From Eurosta solidaginis (taxonomy: Eukaryota > Arthropoda > Insecta > Diptera > Tephritidae), in NCBI RefSeq assembly GCF_040869045.1, contig NC_090322.1, forward strand, positions 277,724,662 to 277,788,661: 64,000 nt of DNA, in the 5' to 3' direction. Positions 38,880-51,244 of the stretch are shown here, piece by piece. The position numbers and the translations under genes are program-made. Each line of letters opens with the position of its first letter. The stretch's first letter is position 1. The notes beneath the pieces were generated by a model. It worked only from the letters and a program-made list of their open reading frames with translations. It made no database searches and was not told the origin of the DNA.

Positions 38880-41246
38880 ATTGAGAATGGTTAATATTCT
38901 CAAACCCGTAAGCAAAACGACAAAAAGACAGCCGCCTAGCTGCCCTCCCTATCCCGACTGATGCCCACCAAGGGGAGCGTGCCTTCCGTAAGGTCATTAA
39001 ATCCGCCTCGGCACATTTCATTCCCCCCGGGAGAATTCCCGAAATCCGGCCCCACTTCCCGGCGGAGGCCGCAAACTTAGCGAGAAAACGTGACCTTATA
39101 AGACAGCTTGACCCAGGCGACCCCCAAATAAGGGATATAAACCAACGCATCAGATTGCTTGTAGATGAACACAAGCGGGCGAAATGGGAGGAGCACCTAA
39201 GAGGTTGTAACCTCTCTACCGGTGTGGGTAAACTTTGGTCCACCGCAAAGTCCCTATCGAATCCGACTAAGCACAAAGACAAAGTTTCCATCGCCTTTGC
39301 CGACAAAGTGCTGTCGGACGCGAAAAAATGCGCGAGCGCCTTCTGCCGCCAATAGACGCGCACATAAACACAAATTCAGCGCGTCACCAATCACCATCAC
39401 CGCTAAAGAGGTTGAGGACGCCACTGGTCGTGCTAAACCATCCAAAGCAGTGGGCCCAGACGGCATAGCCATGCCGATGCTTAAAAACCTAGGGAAAGAG
39501 GGGATCAAATATTTAGCGCATGTCTTCAATCTGTCTCTTTCCACCTTAGTCATACCTGAGAAATGGAAAATGGCCAAGGTGGTCCCGCTACTAAAGCCTG
39601 GGAAACCAGCTAACATAGGTGAGTCGTATCGTCCGATATCTCTCCTATTGCCAGTGGCAAAGACGCTCGAAACCATTTTGCTCCCTTATTTCCAAGCAAA
39701 TTTGCAGCTAGCCCCTATCAGCATGGCTTCAGAAAACTCCATAGCACTACCACCGCGCTAAATGCCATTAGCACCCAGATAAATTGCGGTTTAAATCAAT
39801 ACCCCCACCATAGAACAGTACTCGTAGCGCTAGACCTATCAAAAGCTTTTGATACGGTCAACCATGGCTCGTTACTGCAGGACCTGGAAGGGTCTACCCT
39901 TCCCCCATGTCTTAAAAGGTGGACCGCAAATTATCTGGGTGGTCGGCAGGCATCGGTGCAATTTAGAAACGAAACATCAAAACCAAGGAGAATTAAACAG
40001 GGGGTGCCACAGGGTGGTGTCCTATCCCCACTTTTGTTTAATTTCTACATATCTAAGCTACCTTCACCACCGGAAGGAATCACAATCGTTTCCTACGCCG
40101 ATGACTGCACAATAATGGCCACAGGCCCAAAGATCGATGCGCTATGCAATAAAATAAACGGCTACCTCCCTGATCTCTCCAGTTTTTTCGCCTCGCGAAA
40201 CCTGGCATTATCACCGACTAAATCTTCCGCGACCTTATTTACAACATGGACGCCCCAAATGTCGACCATTTTGAACATCCACGTCGATGGCACTACGCTA
40301 CCGAGTGTCCGACACCCCAAAATCTTGGGTGTGACGTTTGATCAGGATCTACATTTTGGTGAGCACGCAGCCGCAATTGTTCCGAGAATTCAGAGCCGTA
40401 ACAAAATCCTCAAATCCCTCGCTGGCAGCACTTGGGGAAAAGATAAAGAAACGCTCATGACTACATACAAAGCAATTAGCCAGCCGATTACGTGCTGCGC
40501 GTCATCCATATGGTCGCCAAGCCTAAAAATCACCCACTGGAAGAAACTACAGGCCTGCCAAAATACTGCTCTCAGAATCGCCACGGGCTGTCTTCTTATG
40601 TCCCCAGAACACCATCTGCATAATGAGGCGAGAATACTCCCCATCAGGGAGAGAAATGAGATGCTGACCAAACAGTTCCTGTTGAATACCCAGAAACCTG
40701 GGCATCCCAACAGACATCTGATTGATGAACCAGCACCGCCTAGGGGCTTAAGAAGTCATCTCCGTAAGCATTTTGAGGAAATACGGCACCTGAGAACCCA
40801 GCCGTATGAAGTGAAAAAACACAACCAGGTCCTTGGTGAACTCCATAAACAGGCGTCGGATCTTTATGCCGGGAATTGCCCGGTGAATCCAGTACTCGGG
40901 GAACAGTACCCAAAACTTGCGGAAGAGGAACGCATACTCCCCAGGGAAACGCGTGTCACTCTTGCTCAACTTCGTTCTGGATACTGTAACAGGTTAAACT
41001 CTTACCTATCCAGAATCAACCCCGACATACAAAATGTATGCCCCGCTTGCAATGTGTCCCCACATGACACCAACCATCTCTTCAATTGTAATGTGGAACC
41101 AACGCCTCTAACCCTTTCCTTATGGTCCACCCCTGTTGAAACGGCAAGTTTCCTTGGACTCCCGTTAGAGGATATTGATGACAATTTGTGATCGGTCGCG
41201 GCTATTAGGTGGGGCGAACATTGCTACAACAACAACAACAACAACA
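38880..41246 (+). pseudogene. Jockey-like LINE, long 5'-truncated copy
   Basis: From ~38880 the plus strand encodes the region after the endonuclease (LLVDEHKRAKWEEHLRG...GKLWSTAKSLSNP), then with frame changes near 39355 and 39740 the RT: VGPDGIAMPMLKN, VPLLKPGKP, SYRPISLL, DLSKAFDTVNH, KQGVPQGGVLSPLLF and the catalytic SYADD. From 39956 to 41191 the frame is open for 411 codons through the thumb and the Cys/His end CPACNVSPHDTNHLFNC. The 3' end is GCGAACATTGCTACAACAAC with (CAA)n to ~41246. At least two frameshifts disable it. Sister copies: 29004-29990 and 34386-35470. Confidence 0.9.
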
Positions 41247-41394
41247 CGACTTTGAGGCCATTAATAAACTTCTAAAAATAAATGTTGATGCTGAAGGCTT
41301 GCTCAACTTTAAAGTCTGAAATAGATGTGCAAAGGTTCTGCATGCACCGCACCGAAGTACAATGCTAAATGGGAGCTCTTCGATTCAGACCTTT

Positions 41395-41630
41395 ATTAGA
41401 CCGCCTCTGCAACCCCAGCGGGTTAGGGGAACAGAATATACCCGCGGTAGGTATGCCTGTCGTAAGAGGCGACTAAAATACCAGATTCAAGGGGCTGTGT
41501 AGCGCAACCTTTCAGGTTGCCAGCGCAATATATAGCTTCTCCAAACCCAATTGTCAACCTCACCTATCCGCGGCGAATCATGTTTCACTAACAGACGAGG
41601 CTCTGGCGACCCCAAGCTCCTCATGGAGGC
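41395..41630 (+). repeat. SINE-like repeat family A, 5' part, opposite orientation
   Basis: CCCCAGCGGGTTAGGGGAAC, GGTATGCCTGTCGTAAGAGG, ...CCAATTGTCAACCTCACCTA are the inverse of 57640-57860. The (CAA)n tail is absent. Note the palindromic core GTCGTAAGAGGCGAC. Confidence 0.85.
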
Positions 41631-41639
41631 AAAAAGCAA

Positions 41640-42575
41640 ACATCGAAAATAGTAGATATGCACAAATAGGGTTTGCTCGAGCTGCCAAATAATAACAGTA
41701 GTAAGCTAAAATGCTAATTCAAGTAGCTTGAAATTTTTTTTTTCTAAATTTCAACAAATCGTTCATAATATTTGTGTATATACATAAATGTACATACATA
41801 TGTATGTATATATACTTAGTAAAGTAATGATGTTACCTATACATACATATACCTGGTTAGCACGTTCTGTGTTCAGTCAGACTAATAATAAAAACGATAT
41901 TAAAATGTCCGGGTTGAAGCTGGAAACGTGTCCGGACACTTTTTTATACATATATTTTACGTTTAAAAAATCAATCTTAGCGGGAACATTTTCAACACTA
42001 ATAGCCATTTTAAGTTTTTTTAATGGTCGCATAATTTGTTTTTGGAGAGCGTTAGAGGTGAAGATTGTAAGGATGTCGAAGGTTGGAACTTCCGAACGAT
42101 TTTTTGAAAATTTTCCATTATTTCCTTCTACATTTTTTATGAAATAGATTTTTCCGTGTTTCAGTGGTAAAGTTGAAAAATGAATTTGGCTAATAATAAT
42201 GGCGATTTTCGACAAAATATTGCACATTAGTAATAAATCCCTTGTACATATATTCCTTATAGAACCATTTGTACAACGTATTTATGCAGCTTAAACAAAT
42301 TAAATAATTCTTAGCAAATATAATGTCACCTCAAATATGAGGAACGTTTTCGAAACGTCCGCACAACAACTTTAAGTCGAGATAAAATGGTTGTGTATCA
42401 CTTATGGAAAATATGGAATATCATTCATATGAAAAGAAGGCACCTGCTAAGTGTGTGCCATAATGGAACGTCCATAACGTTGGAAACACCCATACATATG
42501 TATGTATATAAATATGTACATATATAATCTGCAAAAACAATTGTTATTCACGTAATTTCCTCTCATATCAATAGT
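41640..42575. other. AT-rich DNA with overlapping antisense ORFs, no gene recognised
   Basis: Frames of 119 codons (plus, 41788-42147) and 116 codons (minus, 41877-42227) overlap each other and neither shows family features. TATG/ATAC microsatellites lie at 41775-41815 and 42480-42530. Confidence 0.5.
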
Positions 42576-42579
42576 TGTC

Positions 42580-42840
42580 GATGCGACCAACGTGGTGTGG
42601 TGGTAGCGTGCTCCGCCTGCCACGCCGACGATCCTGGGTTCAATCCCCGGGCAAAGGAACATTAAAAATTTAGAAACAAGTTTTTTCAACTAAAAAAGTT
42701 TTTCTAAACTGGGTCGCCCTCGGCTATGATATGGCAAACTCTCCGAGTGTACTTCTGCCAAGAAAAGCTTCTCAGTGAAAAATCATCTGCTATGCAGATG
42801 CCGTTCGGCAGTTATCGAATTTATTTTTATTTTAGTTGTC
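42580..42840 (+). repeat. tRNA-derived SINE (family S), copy
   Basis: The tRNA-like head has box A GTGGTGTGGTGGTAGCGTGC and box B GGGTTCAATCCC about 45 nt later, followed by the family body (aacaaggtttttca-type stretch, cgggtcgcc, ctccgagtgtacttctgcca, tcatctgc-tatgcagatgcc). RNA polymerase III promoter structure is intact. Other copies: 43000-43175 (minus), 35780-36510 (minus), 59235-59575 (plus). Confidence 0.88.
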
Positions 42841-42984
42841 GATTCGTACTCATATTTTACGATGCGTAGTTACAAAAAACCGTATTAATTCATTCGTAAC
42901 ATTTCATCTGCCGAAACATACCAACTACATACATTGTATGATTAAAACATAACTTATTATCTGGCGCGATTTACCTCCGAGGAC

Positions 42985-43180
42985 ATTAAAGCCGAGCTTC
43001 TCTGCAAATTTGTGTCGTGCTCCTTTTAATTCTCGGAATGTTTGCCAAACCGAGCCCGCCTCGTAGCAATATTGTTTCTAAATTTTTGATGTTCCTTTGC
43101 CTGGGACTTGAGTCCAGGACCTTCTTTGTGGTAGGCGGGACTTGGGGCCACCGCACGACGGCGTACACTCTTAATTTTCT
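42985..43180 (-). repeat. tRNA-derived SINE (family S), internally deleted copy
   Basis: Inverse orientation: the 3' end (gccgagcttctctgcaaatttgtgtcgtgctcctttt) is joined directly to the middle and box-B region (tttgatgttcctttgcctgggacttgagtcc). The body between is lost. Confidence 0.8.
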
Positions 43181-43657
43181 AGGCGTACATAGCGGCATCG
43201 GCACTTTTGCAGGATATTTATGAAGACGTGTAAATGTTTATTAAATTTTGTGTTCAAATTAAAACGTAATTTCCATTCATAGTGTACAAGTACAAGTGTG
43301 TTGACTTCTTTCTGACAGGCACTCGCTTAAGTGAGCATAACGGGAAAATCTGGGTTGCCATTGTTGTTTCGATTGAAAACGGTCAAATAGGGTTCTGTGC
43401 AGAGACGTAAAAGATTGAAACAGGGTTTATGTAGTCACAAAAGTGTTGCTCCTGTTCCACAGCATTTTAAATTTAGATCATGGCGAAAAGTGTTCAGTTC
43501 AGAGTTATTCATTTTCATTAAAAGTGTAATTTATTACGGAGGGTTACTCCTTTAAGTGCAAAAAGCAGAGAAAACGTAAAGTTTTTCTAATTATTGTGAA
43601 AAACTTTAATTTGAATTTCTGTACCCAAGTTTACTATATTTATGTAACACAAGAATC

Positions 43658-43850
43658 TGGAGGTCAATTCCTTAACTATGAAAAACTGAAAAATGTACAC
43701 TTATCGAAAACTCATTTGCACACACAATTTTAACTTTGAATTTAATTGTCTTTTTATGCACAAAATTTTGAAACTAAAAACAAAGTTTTCATTTGTCAGA
43801 AAAAATAAAGAAAAAACGGCCTAATGTCAAAAAACCCTATCGAAATACAA
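43658..43850 (+). repeat. Relative of the 19695 terminal repeat
   Basis: GGTCAATTCCTTAACTATGA...AAAACTGAAAAATG...GAAAACTCATTTGCACACA parallels 19697-19760. No partner end was found nearby. Confidence 0.6.
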
Positions 43851-43864
43851 ACTGGCTTGTGTAT

Positions 43865-44250
43865 TTCGTGGGTTTTTATATTATCTTAGTATATAAGAAA
43901 CACGTGTCATACAATTGAGGCCAATGGACTCCTAAACTACTAACCCGATTTTGAATTTGTTTTGCACCCCGTTTGTAGTTTGATCTAACTTGAAATATAG
44001 GATAGGTGACTGGGTGACTAGGGTCTCGAGATATAGGCCAAAACGTGGATCCGAGTACCCCTAGAATGTGTTTATAGAATATGTATATCAAATGAAAGCT
44101 GTGGATGAGTGCTTTAGCAGAGGGTAATTTTCCTACCCCTGGGTGACTAGGGTCTCGAGATATAGGCCAAAACGTGGACCAGTGGATGCCTAGACAGTGT
44201 TTATACAATATGGATATAAAATGAAAACTGTTGATGAGTGCTTTAGTACA
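43865..44250. repeat. Direct ~115-bp duplication with GAGATATAGGCCAAAACGTG
   Basis: TGGGTGACTAGGGTCTCGAG followed by ATATAGGCCAAAACGTGGA occurs at 44008 and 44141, each followed by similar gtgtttata..aatatg.atat.aaatgaaa.ctgt.gatgagtgcttta. Two diverged tandem units of a dispersed repeat. Confidence 0.8.
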
Positions 44251-44269
44251 GAGTAATATATTATCCAGA

Positions 44270-44530
44270 GACGGACTGGGACTGGGATTAGGACTAGGAC
44301 TGTGACTGAGACTCGGAGTGGGACTTGGACTGGAATAAAATACATACCACCTTCTGGGACACGCAATAAGGGATGCAGAAGAATGAGAAGAAATTGAGAG
44401 AAGAGAAAAGAGAGAAGGAGATTGAGAAAGAGATAGAATGAGACGAAGATGGAGATAGATGAAGCGAAAAAGGCGGAGGGAGGAGTGAATAAAAGGATTA
44501 GGAAAAAGTTAAGAGGGAGGGAGGGCATAG
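44270..44530. repeat. GGACTG repeats and polypurine tract
   Basis: Imperfect GGACTG hexamers (44270-44335) followed by ~180 bp that are nearly all purine on the plus strand (gaagaatgagaagaaattgagag...). Confidence 0.8.
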
Positions 44531-44660
44531 TCAGACGGAAAAAGGTTATTAAAATGTAAGCAGATTGGCCAAATTTAGGGCAGGAGAACGTCTGCCGGGT
44601 CTTCTAGTACCTTTATATTAAGTCGCTTTCATTTTTGACCCACGGAAAAGTATTTTTCGG

Positions 44661-45330
44661 TAACTTCCCGTTGAGTTAGACACTTGATACTTAGAGCATA
44701 GTTCAGATCTGGGGAAGTTACAATGCAAGTGAAAAAAAATCCGACAGGTCGCGCACGGGACGAGATATACAGAAAATTTATTTTAAAATGGAAATTTCGA
44801 ATTTTATCTAACTTCTCGGTGATCCAGAGACTTGAAACTTAGCACATAGTTTGCGAGTCGATGGCACTACAATTCGTGGAAAACAGAATGCCGCCAGGTG
44901 GCAGACGAATCGAGATAAACGAAAGTCTCTGAAGAAACGCAGGGAATTTTGCGTTCGATTTTTAGGTAACTTCCCGGTGAGCTAGAGACTTGGAACTTGG
45001 GCGTGAGCCACAACCCGGTGACAATGCAATATTTGATCAAAAAAATTTGGCTAGACGGCGCATGGATAGAGATATTAAGAAAACTAGTTTTGATTTGGGA
45101 ATCTTTCAATCCATTTTCAACTAACTTCCCGGTGACCTAGAGATTTGAAACTTGGCACAGAGTTCGAGACTTGGTGACAATACAACCTACAGAAAACAAA
45201 ATTCCGCTAGGTAGCGCGCTAAGTGAGATAACTACAAATCCTTGCAAAACGAGGGGAATCTTGCAATCGATTTTATACTAACTTCCCGGTGAGCTGGAGA
45301 TAAAGTAGTATCATACAGGAGTTTGATTTG
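44661..45330. repeat. Five ~155-bp tandem repeats (TAACTTCCCGGTGAGCTAGA)
   Basis: Unit starts are at 44661, 44809, 44967, 45122 and 45279. Each continues with gagacttg.aacttgg.cat.g.. and a second block ggcgcg.a.g.acgagata. Units are diverged, implying an old array. Confidence 0.85.
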
Positions 45331-45496
45331 TTTGCATTTACAGCACCATTTTATTTGCAGGAGACTTTCACAGCTACAAAAATTAAGGCGGATTTACATA
45401 GACGCTTTGGCTGTGTTGCATTCATTAATTCATCTGTCGGGCGAAGTGTCGAAAAATTTACATAAATGCCTTCGTTGCGTGCATGGTTCAACTATA

Positions 45497-45734
45497 TACA
45501 GGTTGGCTCATCTGTAAAGCAACAAAATATGTCTGTTCATATTGTCAAAATCTGTGTATTGGTGTTGGTGCGAATGGTATGGAATGGAAACATAAAACTT
45601 GGCAGTTTTTGTATGTGTAAGTAAAATGATGCCAATGTGTTGGTTTCATTTTGAGTTTGCCATCTCCTTTTGACAATCCCTTCGACCATGCAATGACATA
45701 AATAAAATCAGCTGATGAGACGAGCCAACCTGTA
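45497..45734. mobile_element. MITE with TA duplication (CAGGTTGGCTC family)
   Basis: TACAGGTTGGCTCATCTG at the left and the inverse of GTACAGGTTGGCTCGTCTC at the right; TA on both sides. About 238 bp, no coding. Confidence 0.65.
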
Positions 45735-46467
45735 CATAATTGGACCATGGTTGCGTGCCTACGCTTTGACAACGCCGTACGAAAAACAATGAAACACCGT
45801 ACGTTATCATTGCTTTCAAGCGACCCAAGCGTTTATATAATTTTGCCCTTATGCATTTGTGTAAACAGCCTTAGAAGTGAAAATGTTCCATGTTACACGT
45901 GTGGCGCTTTATATTTTGACTTTAATTTAAATAAATTTTGCTTTCCGTATGTTTCCGCATTGTTGCAGGCTACAAATCTTCTAGTATTCTTATTTACGCG
46001 GGAATATATGCAACTTTTTCATCTGTAAATACTACAAAGTTTTATTAAACTATTAAATGCAACTCAGCTTGCAGTACTCTTACGTACGAAAAATGCAACT
46101 CTAGACCTGAGATTTGCATCAGGTGAGCGAGGCTGTTTGTAGTTTTGACGTTCATCGCTTAGTTGACACACTTGTCTAGGTACACTATGTTTCCATTCCG
46201 TTGTATATCGTCTGCTCAGAATGTAAACCTGGTAAGTGACATGCAAAAAATTTGCCAAAATAAATTCTTTTTTCATAGGCTGAACATAAAGGAAAAGCTG
46301 TAAAATATTGAGTCAATTGAGTGTGCATTCCATCTGCACTCTTTTAAAAATTGCGATTTTTTGGTGCCATATTGTAGACCTTCATTCCTGAATGGCTTAA
46401 AATACTTTGACTCGAAGCTCGAAGCTAAACTGTGTGTTATTGAATGGTAAATTTTAATTCAATATAG
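45735..46467. other. Intergenic DNA, no gene recognised
   Basis: Only short ORFs with no family features. Confidence 0.5.
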
Positions 46468-47232
46468 AACATTGTTTACTATATAGTTTGGCAGCTTAAG
46501 TCGAGGTTATGTTGCGAATGAGTGGAAGGCAGTGGACTAGGCAGTCGAATGTCATATAATGAAGGAATGGTGTTCGGAGTTTTTTCAAAGTTAAAAAAAA
46601 AAAAATGATAAAGCTTTAATATAAATAAAACTATTGTTTTAATAACAACAAAAACGCCTTATATATTCTATAGACATAAATTCGTAAGGATTATCTCAGT
46701 TTAAAATTTGAATTAAATAATCTAAAGTTTTTGTTTGAAACTGAGTCGAGAACTGTGCGTGTTAATGTGCGAATTTTCACCGATCAGCTGTTAGTTGCGC
46801 TACTTGGTAAAATTTACAATGATATAGAATGTGAATGCGAGAAGCATTCGCAATCAATAATGAATGCAAACTTGAAATCATTGTTTACTATATAGTTTGG
46901 CAGCTTAAGTAGAGGTTATGTTGCGAATACAGTGGAAGGCAGTGGACTAGGCAGTCGAATGTCATATAATGAAGGAATGGTGTTCGGAGATTTTTCAAAG
47001 TTAAAAAAAAAATGATTAAAGCTTTAATATAAATAAAAATATTGTTTTAATAACAACAAAAATGCCATATATATTCTGTATACATAAATTTGTAAGTATT
47101 ATCTCACTTGAAAATTTGAATTAAATAATCTAAAGTTTTGTTTTGAAACTGAGTCGAGAACTGTGCGTGTGAATGTGCGAATTTTCACCGATCAGCTGTT
47201 AGTTGCGCTACTTGGTAAAATTTACAATGCTT
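46468..47232. repeat. Segmental tandem duplication, two ~350-bp copies
   Basis: Copy 1 46468-46829 and copy 2 46884-47232 share cattgtttactatatagttt through gcgctacttggtaaaatttacaatg. They differ by scattered substitutions and small indels. A ~55-bp unrelated spacer separates them. No gene. Confidence 0.88.
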
Positions 47233-47419
47233 GAAATGAAAGCACACTTTTTTACTATTCAGTAATAATATTTTGTATTCTTTCATTGTTTACCCTTATG
47301 TTAAAACAATTTAGGATTTGAGTGCAAAAAAGGCGTAAAACGTGTCATTAGAAATAAAAGTCCCTTCTAATTTTAAAGCGGGTTGCGTGATTCTAAATCC
47401 ATTTTTATTGAAAATTCAA

Positions 47420-48370
47420 CTTTAAACCAAAGAAAAATAAAAAGAATTTTTTATTTGTTTCGGCATCAAAATATAAAATATTTTTTATTTGTTATTTGAT
47501 TCTTCAGCCAAATCAAAGATCCTGTTTTTTTTTTTGGCTTCAGCCAAATCAAAGATAATTTTTATTTTTTATTTGTTTTTTCAACCAAATCAAAGATGCT
47601 TTTTACACTTTCCAAGCAAATGGAGTGATACATTAAGTTTGGTTAGAGTCTCGAAATTGTAATTGTCCTTAAAGGAGAACTAAGAGACCTACCGATAAAA
47701 ATACGGACATGATCAGGACGATGACCTGAATTGATTTGGCCATGTCCGTCTGCTGTTCGAACGCAAACTAGTCTCTCAATGTTGAGATATCTTGATGAAA
47801 TTCGGTGAGTAGGTATATGTGTATTGGTTTCAGATTAGAACTGTATAGTACTAAAATGTATATTTGCAAAAGGAAGTTTATACAACGAAAGGTTAAATGA
47901 GCACGGTTTAGATAACACTCGTAGCAATTATGGGTTTTATCGAGTTGCTCTTTCTAGATCTCAAAAAATTCGATAAAATAAAGCATGAAGAACGCATTTT
48001 AGGTCTTGGGCTTCAAAATAGTTCCTGCTCCATGAGAAACTTGGCCCTGTATGAAAGAGAAAAGGGATACCGATGGAAGTTGAGACCAGAAAGGAGATCA
48101 GGTTACAAGAGGGATGAAAAGGTCGCAGCTCGAAATCGCATCAGAAATGTCAACAGGTGTTACCGAAGAGGTAGGGTGCAAGCACCTACAACAACAGTCG
48201 ACATTTTGGGATAAAGCCGACGTGTAAGGCTAGACATATCAATCAAACACATCCAAAATAGTAAAAAGATTCTTTGATTTGGATGCCGAATCAAATAAAA
48301 AATAAAAAGCATCTTTGATTCGCCTGAAGAATCAAATAACAAATAAAAAATATTTTTTATTTGGATGCAG
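47420..48370. mobile_element. Element with inverted CAAATAAAAAATA-rich ends
   Basis: The plus strand 47420-47600 has ttttttatttgttatttgattcttcagccaaatcaaagat repeats; 48265-48365 has their inverse (atctttgattcgcctgaagaatcaaataacaaataaaaaatat). The interior holds a family-B-like piece (47640-47830: gccatgtccgtc, atatcttgatgaaattcgg) and a plus frame 47930-48214 beginning MGFIELLFLDLKKFDKIKHE, weakly reminiscent of the RT motif A region of a LINE. Nature uncertain. Confidence 0.4.
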
Positions 48371-51244
48371 AGCTTCCAAATTCTGAAAATGTCGATGAAA
48401 TTTCGTTGATTTCCATGGAATCGTCCTACAGCGATTCAGGCTTTTTCTATTCCTCTGAGTTGTCTTCCCCATTTTCCTTCACCTGTGCCATAAAAAAAAG
48501 TGTTCCATTGGTAGAAACTGATTGATTTCTCCATAAAAAGATTGAGGGTCCCATTGGACTACAGTTTTTGTGACAGTCTTTGGCGGGATATAAATGCAGG
48601 ACCCGAATGATATGAGAACGACCGTTAGTCTATCTGCCTACTTGCACGGCACCCGTAAAGGTTGAAATTGTTTCGAAAGGTCCGATTCTCCCGTTTTGAG
48701 CAGTATTGAAAGTCAATTTTCTTTTCTGTCAAAAAAGCTATAGCAAACTATAGAGCCTACCTTTATTGACCATGATTACGAACCATTGCATAAACAAGAA
48801 TTTTAACCTAATACCTCTCAGAAGCTTGTATGAAGGAATTTGTTCAAAGGGCCTTTATAATTGCTTACTTTTTTTTTTTTAATCACCAATTAAGATCGTA
48901 TATGTGTAGAGTAGTACTTTTTATGGAATTGCCTTTTATATGGCACATTGGCAATACTTATTTCGAACGATGACAATTTTCGAATCAGAGATGTGGAAAA
49001 ATTTGCCACTTGCTTTCTTTTGATTATTAAATTATTATGAGAACTTCAATAACTATATTTTCCAAGTTAACTTTCTTGGGTTTTATTATCATTTGAATAA
49101 AGAAATAAGTGGTCATAACGCTCAATAAGTAATTTTCGATATTTATGTTTTGAAGCGTCTTTAATAAAAAGCAACAATGTGATATTTGGACGGGTTTTGT
49201 GCATAAATGATATTTGTCAAGATTGATTGGTAAATAAGTGTTGGACATTCACCAAGGCTGCATTCATTTGCATGCTTATTCTAAGTTAAAATATTCTTGT
49301 GTTTCATTCAATTACTTAATTTTTTTTTCTAATAAGTTCGGGAGTGCAGACTTTTCTTTCACTACTGAATAAAGAATGGGTGAATTTAAGCCACATTCTT
49401 TACCTGCTTTACGAAACTGTTCACAAAGTCATTTTTGACAGAAGTGGTACTTAGCAGATTTGCACTGTAATCCATTGTCGACAGGATGTTCAAGATGGCT
49501 ACTTTTTCGCGTTTTAACAAGATGTTCAATATGGCGGCGGCATACGGCTATCTTCAGCGGGTTATAGAAAGAGATACAGGATGACGCTACGATAGTCACT
49601 TTTTTACTCAAAGAAATATAAAGGATATTATATAAAACAGTTGCTATTGAACATATTGTACTGAGCTTTTCATTAGCACTAAAATTTAATGAAGTTTATT
49701 TTCACAACCAAGAACAGGAGACTGTCACTCTTAAAAATATTTACATTTTGCAGATTTTGATTAAACTTTATTAGTAGTGAAACATTTCCGCTCCTACTAT
49801 TTTTTTTTTTAACTTATTTCCATTCCAGATTTTCTGGATTTTAAAAGGCAAATATTAGCACATTTGTCGGATGAGTTCAAATTGAAGGTATTTACTCACG
49901 TTTGTTCCATTATTTTATTTAATCGTGCCTTGACCTATTTTTTATTTGCTCCGTTATCACATTCTCAGTCGCAGTGGGAATTGAAACAAAAAATATGTCT
50001 GAATACGAACGTTGAATCAGCCTTCATGATTTTCATACTTAGCTCCAAATATGTATACATGTATGTCTGAACCTCCTTGTAGTTTGGCACGGTCTGTTAT
50101 GATGAATTCAAGGATTGATTCCTATATCTACTGTCGCAAATCCGGTGAGACACAGCTATCAAACAAATAAACAGGAACTGTAATCATTACACTTTACAAT
50201 TTGTCCGCTTTTCGAAGTTAGCATCGAAAAAAATCTCTGGTTTAGTTTATAGCTCTGTTCTGCATTTCAAGGAAAATTTTCATCGCAATGGTAATGTGTT
50301 ATATGCTGTCAAACTATAGCAACCGAAAAAGGGAGGAGGAAAGAAAACATCACCTTTAAAAAACCGCTGACTACAGCTGGATTTGATTTTGAAACCTGTG
50401 GTTATTTCAGTTTGGCTTTATGTACATATGTGGATTGTTAAAAAATTACTATTCAAAAGCCTTCGCAAAATCTATTAGGAAATAAGCCAAGATTAAAAGC
50501 TTTTGATAAAAAATTTTTTATGTTCGATACTTGAGTGCATCTTTTCGCTATTATGCACAAACTGCTGTTATTCCAGATGCCAAGAATGAAAGACCTAATG
50601 ATATATATATGCATATGAACAATCAGTATATCCCAAAATTTCGAGATACTCACGTTAAACATTCAAATTCTGCCAAACATTTTCCTGTTTGTATGTATAG
50701 AATACTAAGAACTAAACAAATTTGTACATCTTATATTTACATACATAGTTACATATTTAATGATGGATTAGGTGATGGATGGTCTTTTCTTCATTCACTA
50801 ATACATATACATAATAGTAGCACATATGATTTTTAGCATCTACTGTGAGTTTTGCGAAAATGTCGATAATAACGGCTTTGACTATGTGTGAGAATTCGGT
50901 TAAGAATATGCTCGCTAGCGTAGTTTAAAAATATTGTTTCACACCAAATGACATCCCCGTAATGCTTGGAGCATTATAGCTATCAGGAATAAATAAATAT
51001 TTAGTTAATATTAATATTATTAAAAAATAACTATACATTTTTCAATTTGAATAATTGGGAAGTGGCTATTCGCCCGGAAATTCCCCGGATCATTTCCCGG
51101 TTATTTTCGTGATCTTTTCGGGACTATCTTAAAGTATAATTTAAGGATTGTTTTCGGTATTATTTCAGAATTCTTTAAAATACATTTCGGTGTTGTTTCA
51201 ATGAGCATACTGGGACCTTTTGGAATTGTTTTCAAGTTAATCAA
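48371..51244. other. Mostly unassigned intergenic DNA
   Basis: AT-rich with scattered simple repeats. Items worth noting: 49490-49600 shares ~90 bp with the inverse of 56040-56130 (cggctatcttcagcgggtt), and 49829-49887 is exon-like on the plus strand. No gene can be named. Confidence 0.5.

Noticed and set aside
41788..42227. Overlapping plus 119-codon and minus 116-codon ORFs
   Set aside because: Mutually antisense, no motifs, AT-rich context; neither can be supported.
42580..42660. Functional tRNA gene
   Set aside because: Good A and B boxes, but no complete cloverleaf and the sequence continues into a SINE body found in at least three other copies.
44190..44528. 112-codon minus ORF rich in Phe/Leu/Ser
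   Set aside because: It is the complement of a polypurine tract and GGACTG repeats, not a membrane protein gene.
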